Assembly: GCA_037447655.1 (NCBI GenBank)
Contig: JBBHKE010002445.1
Coordinates: forward strand, 466,020-482,704
Source: Zygnema cylindricum
Lineage: Eukaryota > Streptophyta > Zygnematophyceae > Zygnematales > Zygnemataceae
Length of the DNA stretch: 16,685 bases
Direction: 5' to 3'
The translations under genes and the position numbers were made by a program. A model generated the notes under the pieces. That model did no database searches, was not told where the DNA came from, and was given only the letters and a program-made list of their open reading frames with translations. Positions 15,660 to 16,685 of this stretch are shown here, in pieces. Every line of letters starts with the position of its first letter. Positions within the stretch are counted from its first letter, which is position 1.

Positions 15660-16109
15660 TTCATTTGCCCACGCGTATTTTTTGTGTCCTCTACTCCGTC
15701 TTCAAAAGGAAGCCGTCGTTGGAGACGTTGTACATTCCACCTCTCGTCGCTTGTTAGTTGCACTTTTCAGTTTTGCATGTTCGCTTTATTTGCACGCGCA
15801 AATATTTATCCAAGCGGTGAGCAGCGGAATTTATGGCGTCTCGCACGCGTATTTTTATATGAGCGGCGAGCAGCCGAATTTATGGTGTCTCGCACGCGTA
15901 CTTTTATTTGAGCGGCGAGCCGCGGAATTTATGGCGTCTCGCACGCGTACTTTTATCTGAGCGGCGAGCCGCGGAATTTGCGGCATCTCCAACGGCGGCT
16001 TCCTTGAGCCGTTTTGCGTCATTTGCGCGCGCGTATTTTCATCTGTCCTCCACTCCGTCCTCTGAAGGAAGCCGCCGTTGGAGACGCTATAAATTCCGGC
16101 GCTTGCCGC
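15660..16109. repeat. GC-rich block of 49-bp tandem repeats and inverted arms
   Basis: Between about 15800 and 15990 a 49-base unit repeats: TTATGG-type anchors stand at 15831, 15880, 15929 and 15978. Each unit contains GGAATTTATGGCGTCTCGCA, ACGCGTA and GAGCGGCGAGC. The block is bracketed by direct repeats containing GGAAGCC, CGTTGGAGACG (about 15709-15732 and 16067-16088). The segment 15973-16008 is inverted relative to 16060-16097. The block is far more GC- and CpG-rich than its surroundings. Open frames across it are products of the repeat. Confidence 0.8.
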
Positions 16110-16307
16110 TACACCGCGAATCGTTATTAGTGTCAAAGTTTAAATAGCGTAAAAAAAATAGTGTTATTGATTCTAATTTAGTGCGAGTGACGTGGCATAT
16201 TATGGTCCACGTCCTTAAATAGCGTTATTAATTCTATTTCGGGAAAAAAATCAAAATTTTAAGAACCCAAATTAGAGTTATATACACTAATAACGACTCG
16301 CGGTGTA
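16110..16307 (+). mobile_element. TACACC-family MITE, copy M10
   Basis: Complete, 198 bases, from TACACCGCGAATCGTTATTAG to the inverse of TACACCGCGAGTCGTTATTAG. It holds WTAGYG motifs and the GACGTGG/CCACGTC pair at 16189-16213. It is the best reference copy of the short form in this window. Confidence 0.9.
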
Positions 16308-16382
16308 CTCTACTGTAGTCTTAAATGTTACGGAGAGTACAGTACTGTAGCTGTGTCCACACAATTACATAAGCCTCCCAAT

Positions 16383-16685
16383 CATAGTTCAAAAGTAGGT
16401 GAAAGTAGGCCCATACAATGTGACCTTAAGACCCATATTGTATTGGTCGCAAAATGAAAACAAATAGTATCAGGGTTGAGTTGCACATTGATCGATAGAG
16501 AATTAAATGTCATGTTTAAATTTTGAAAAACATTCGGACAAAAAAAATAAAATCTGTGAGTTTTGAGGTATTTTTTATTCAAACCGTCATATTCGGATGA
16601 TCGGACGGTCGCTGATCAAAGTAGCGATGTAAGAATATCACATGAAAAGCCCATAACACAACTCATCCTACGCTGTGTCAGTTCG
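16383..16685 (+). mobile_element. CATAG-type hAT-like element, partial copy at the window edge
   Basis: Starts CATAGTTCAAAAGTAGGTG and follows the element at 13136 through GATCGATAGAGAATTAAATG, GGTCGCTGATCAAAGTAGCG and CATAACACAACT, with one instead of two internal units. Similarity weakens after about 16660. The right TIR is not in the window. Confidence 0.75.

Noticed and set aside
15531-15960. Open frames across the GC-rich block with repeated peptide
   Set aside because: Several frames are open at once because the 49-base unit lacks stops; no start context or conserved protein is seen.
15800-15990. CRISPR-like array
   Set aside because: Units are contiguous 49-base tandem repeats with no variable spacers, in a eukaryotic context.

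Overview
This is eukaryotic nuclear DNA, most probably from a land plant. The evidence is a Copia-type primer binding site complementary to plant initiator tRNA-Met, several families of short TIR transposons, a tRNA-derived SINE, dense CACGTG and TGACGTCA elements, and a telobox. I cannot place it more finely. Most of the window is AT-rich and noncoding. I support one intact protein gene, one decayed paralogue of it, and the remains of a Copia gag; every other reading frame looks like a chance opening in repeat DNA.

Layout. Positions 1-3600 and 7287-10870 are two direct copies of one segmental duplication. Each holds, on the minus strand, a gene with its 3' flank and about 1.1 kb of upstream DNA. 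Copy A (CDS 1065-2486) is intact: 473 residues, of unknown family, with a conserved N-terminus, a glycine tract, an RVTF motif that looks like a protein phosphatase 1 docking site, an eleven-unit ENDKRG-type repeat and a SPDSVLEP motif. Copy B (8480-9685) has an early 1-base deletion and later frame changes, a SINE just beyond its 3' end, and a 358-bp foldback element in its upstream region.

The spacer (3600-7287) holds two inverted PIF/Harbinger-like elements that share one TTA target site, a 50-bp element made almost only of two TIRs, and a truncated Copia element (LTR, primer binding site, gag with in-frame stops).

From 11270 to the end is a nest of small DNA transposons. The main family starts TACACC and ends GGTGTA with TA target duplications, and several copies carry a conserved GACGTGG/CCACGTC inverted pair. 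The insertion order can be read directly: a hAT-like element (11763-12132, target duplication GTTATTAG) sits inside one such MITE, and a second MITE then landed in the terminal TA of the hAT-like element. A second hAT-like family (13136-13592, target duplication GTTTGTGC; partial copy from 16383), a second copy of the 360-bp foldback element, and a GC-rich block of 49-bp tandem repeats complete the window.

The genes do not form a pathway. The window is best read as a duplicated plant gene locus and the mobile elements that have accumulated around and within it.
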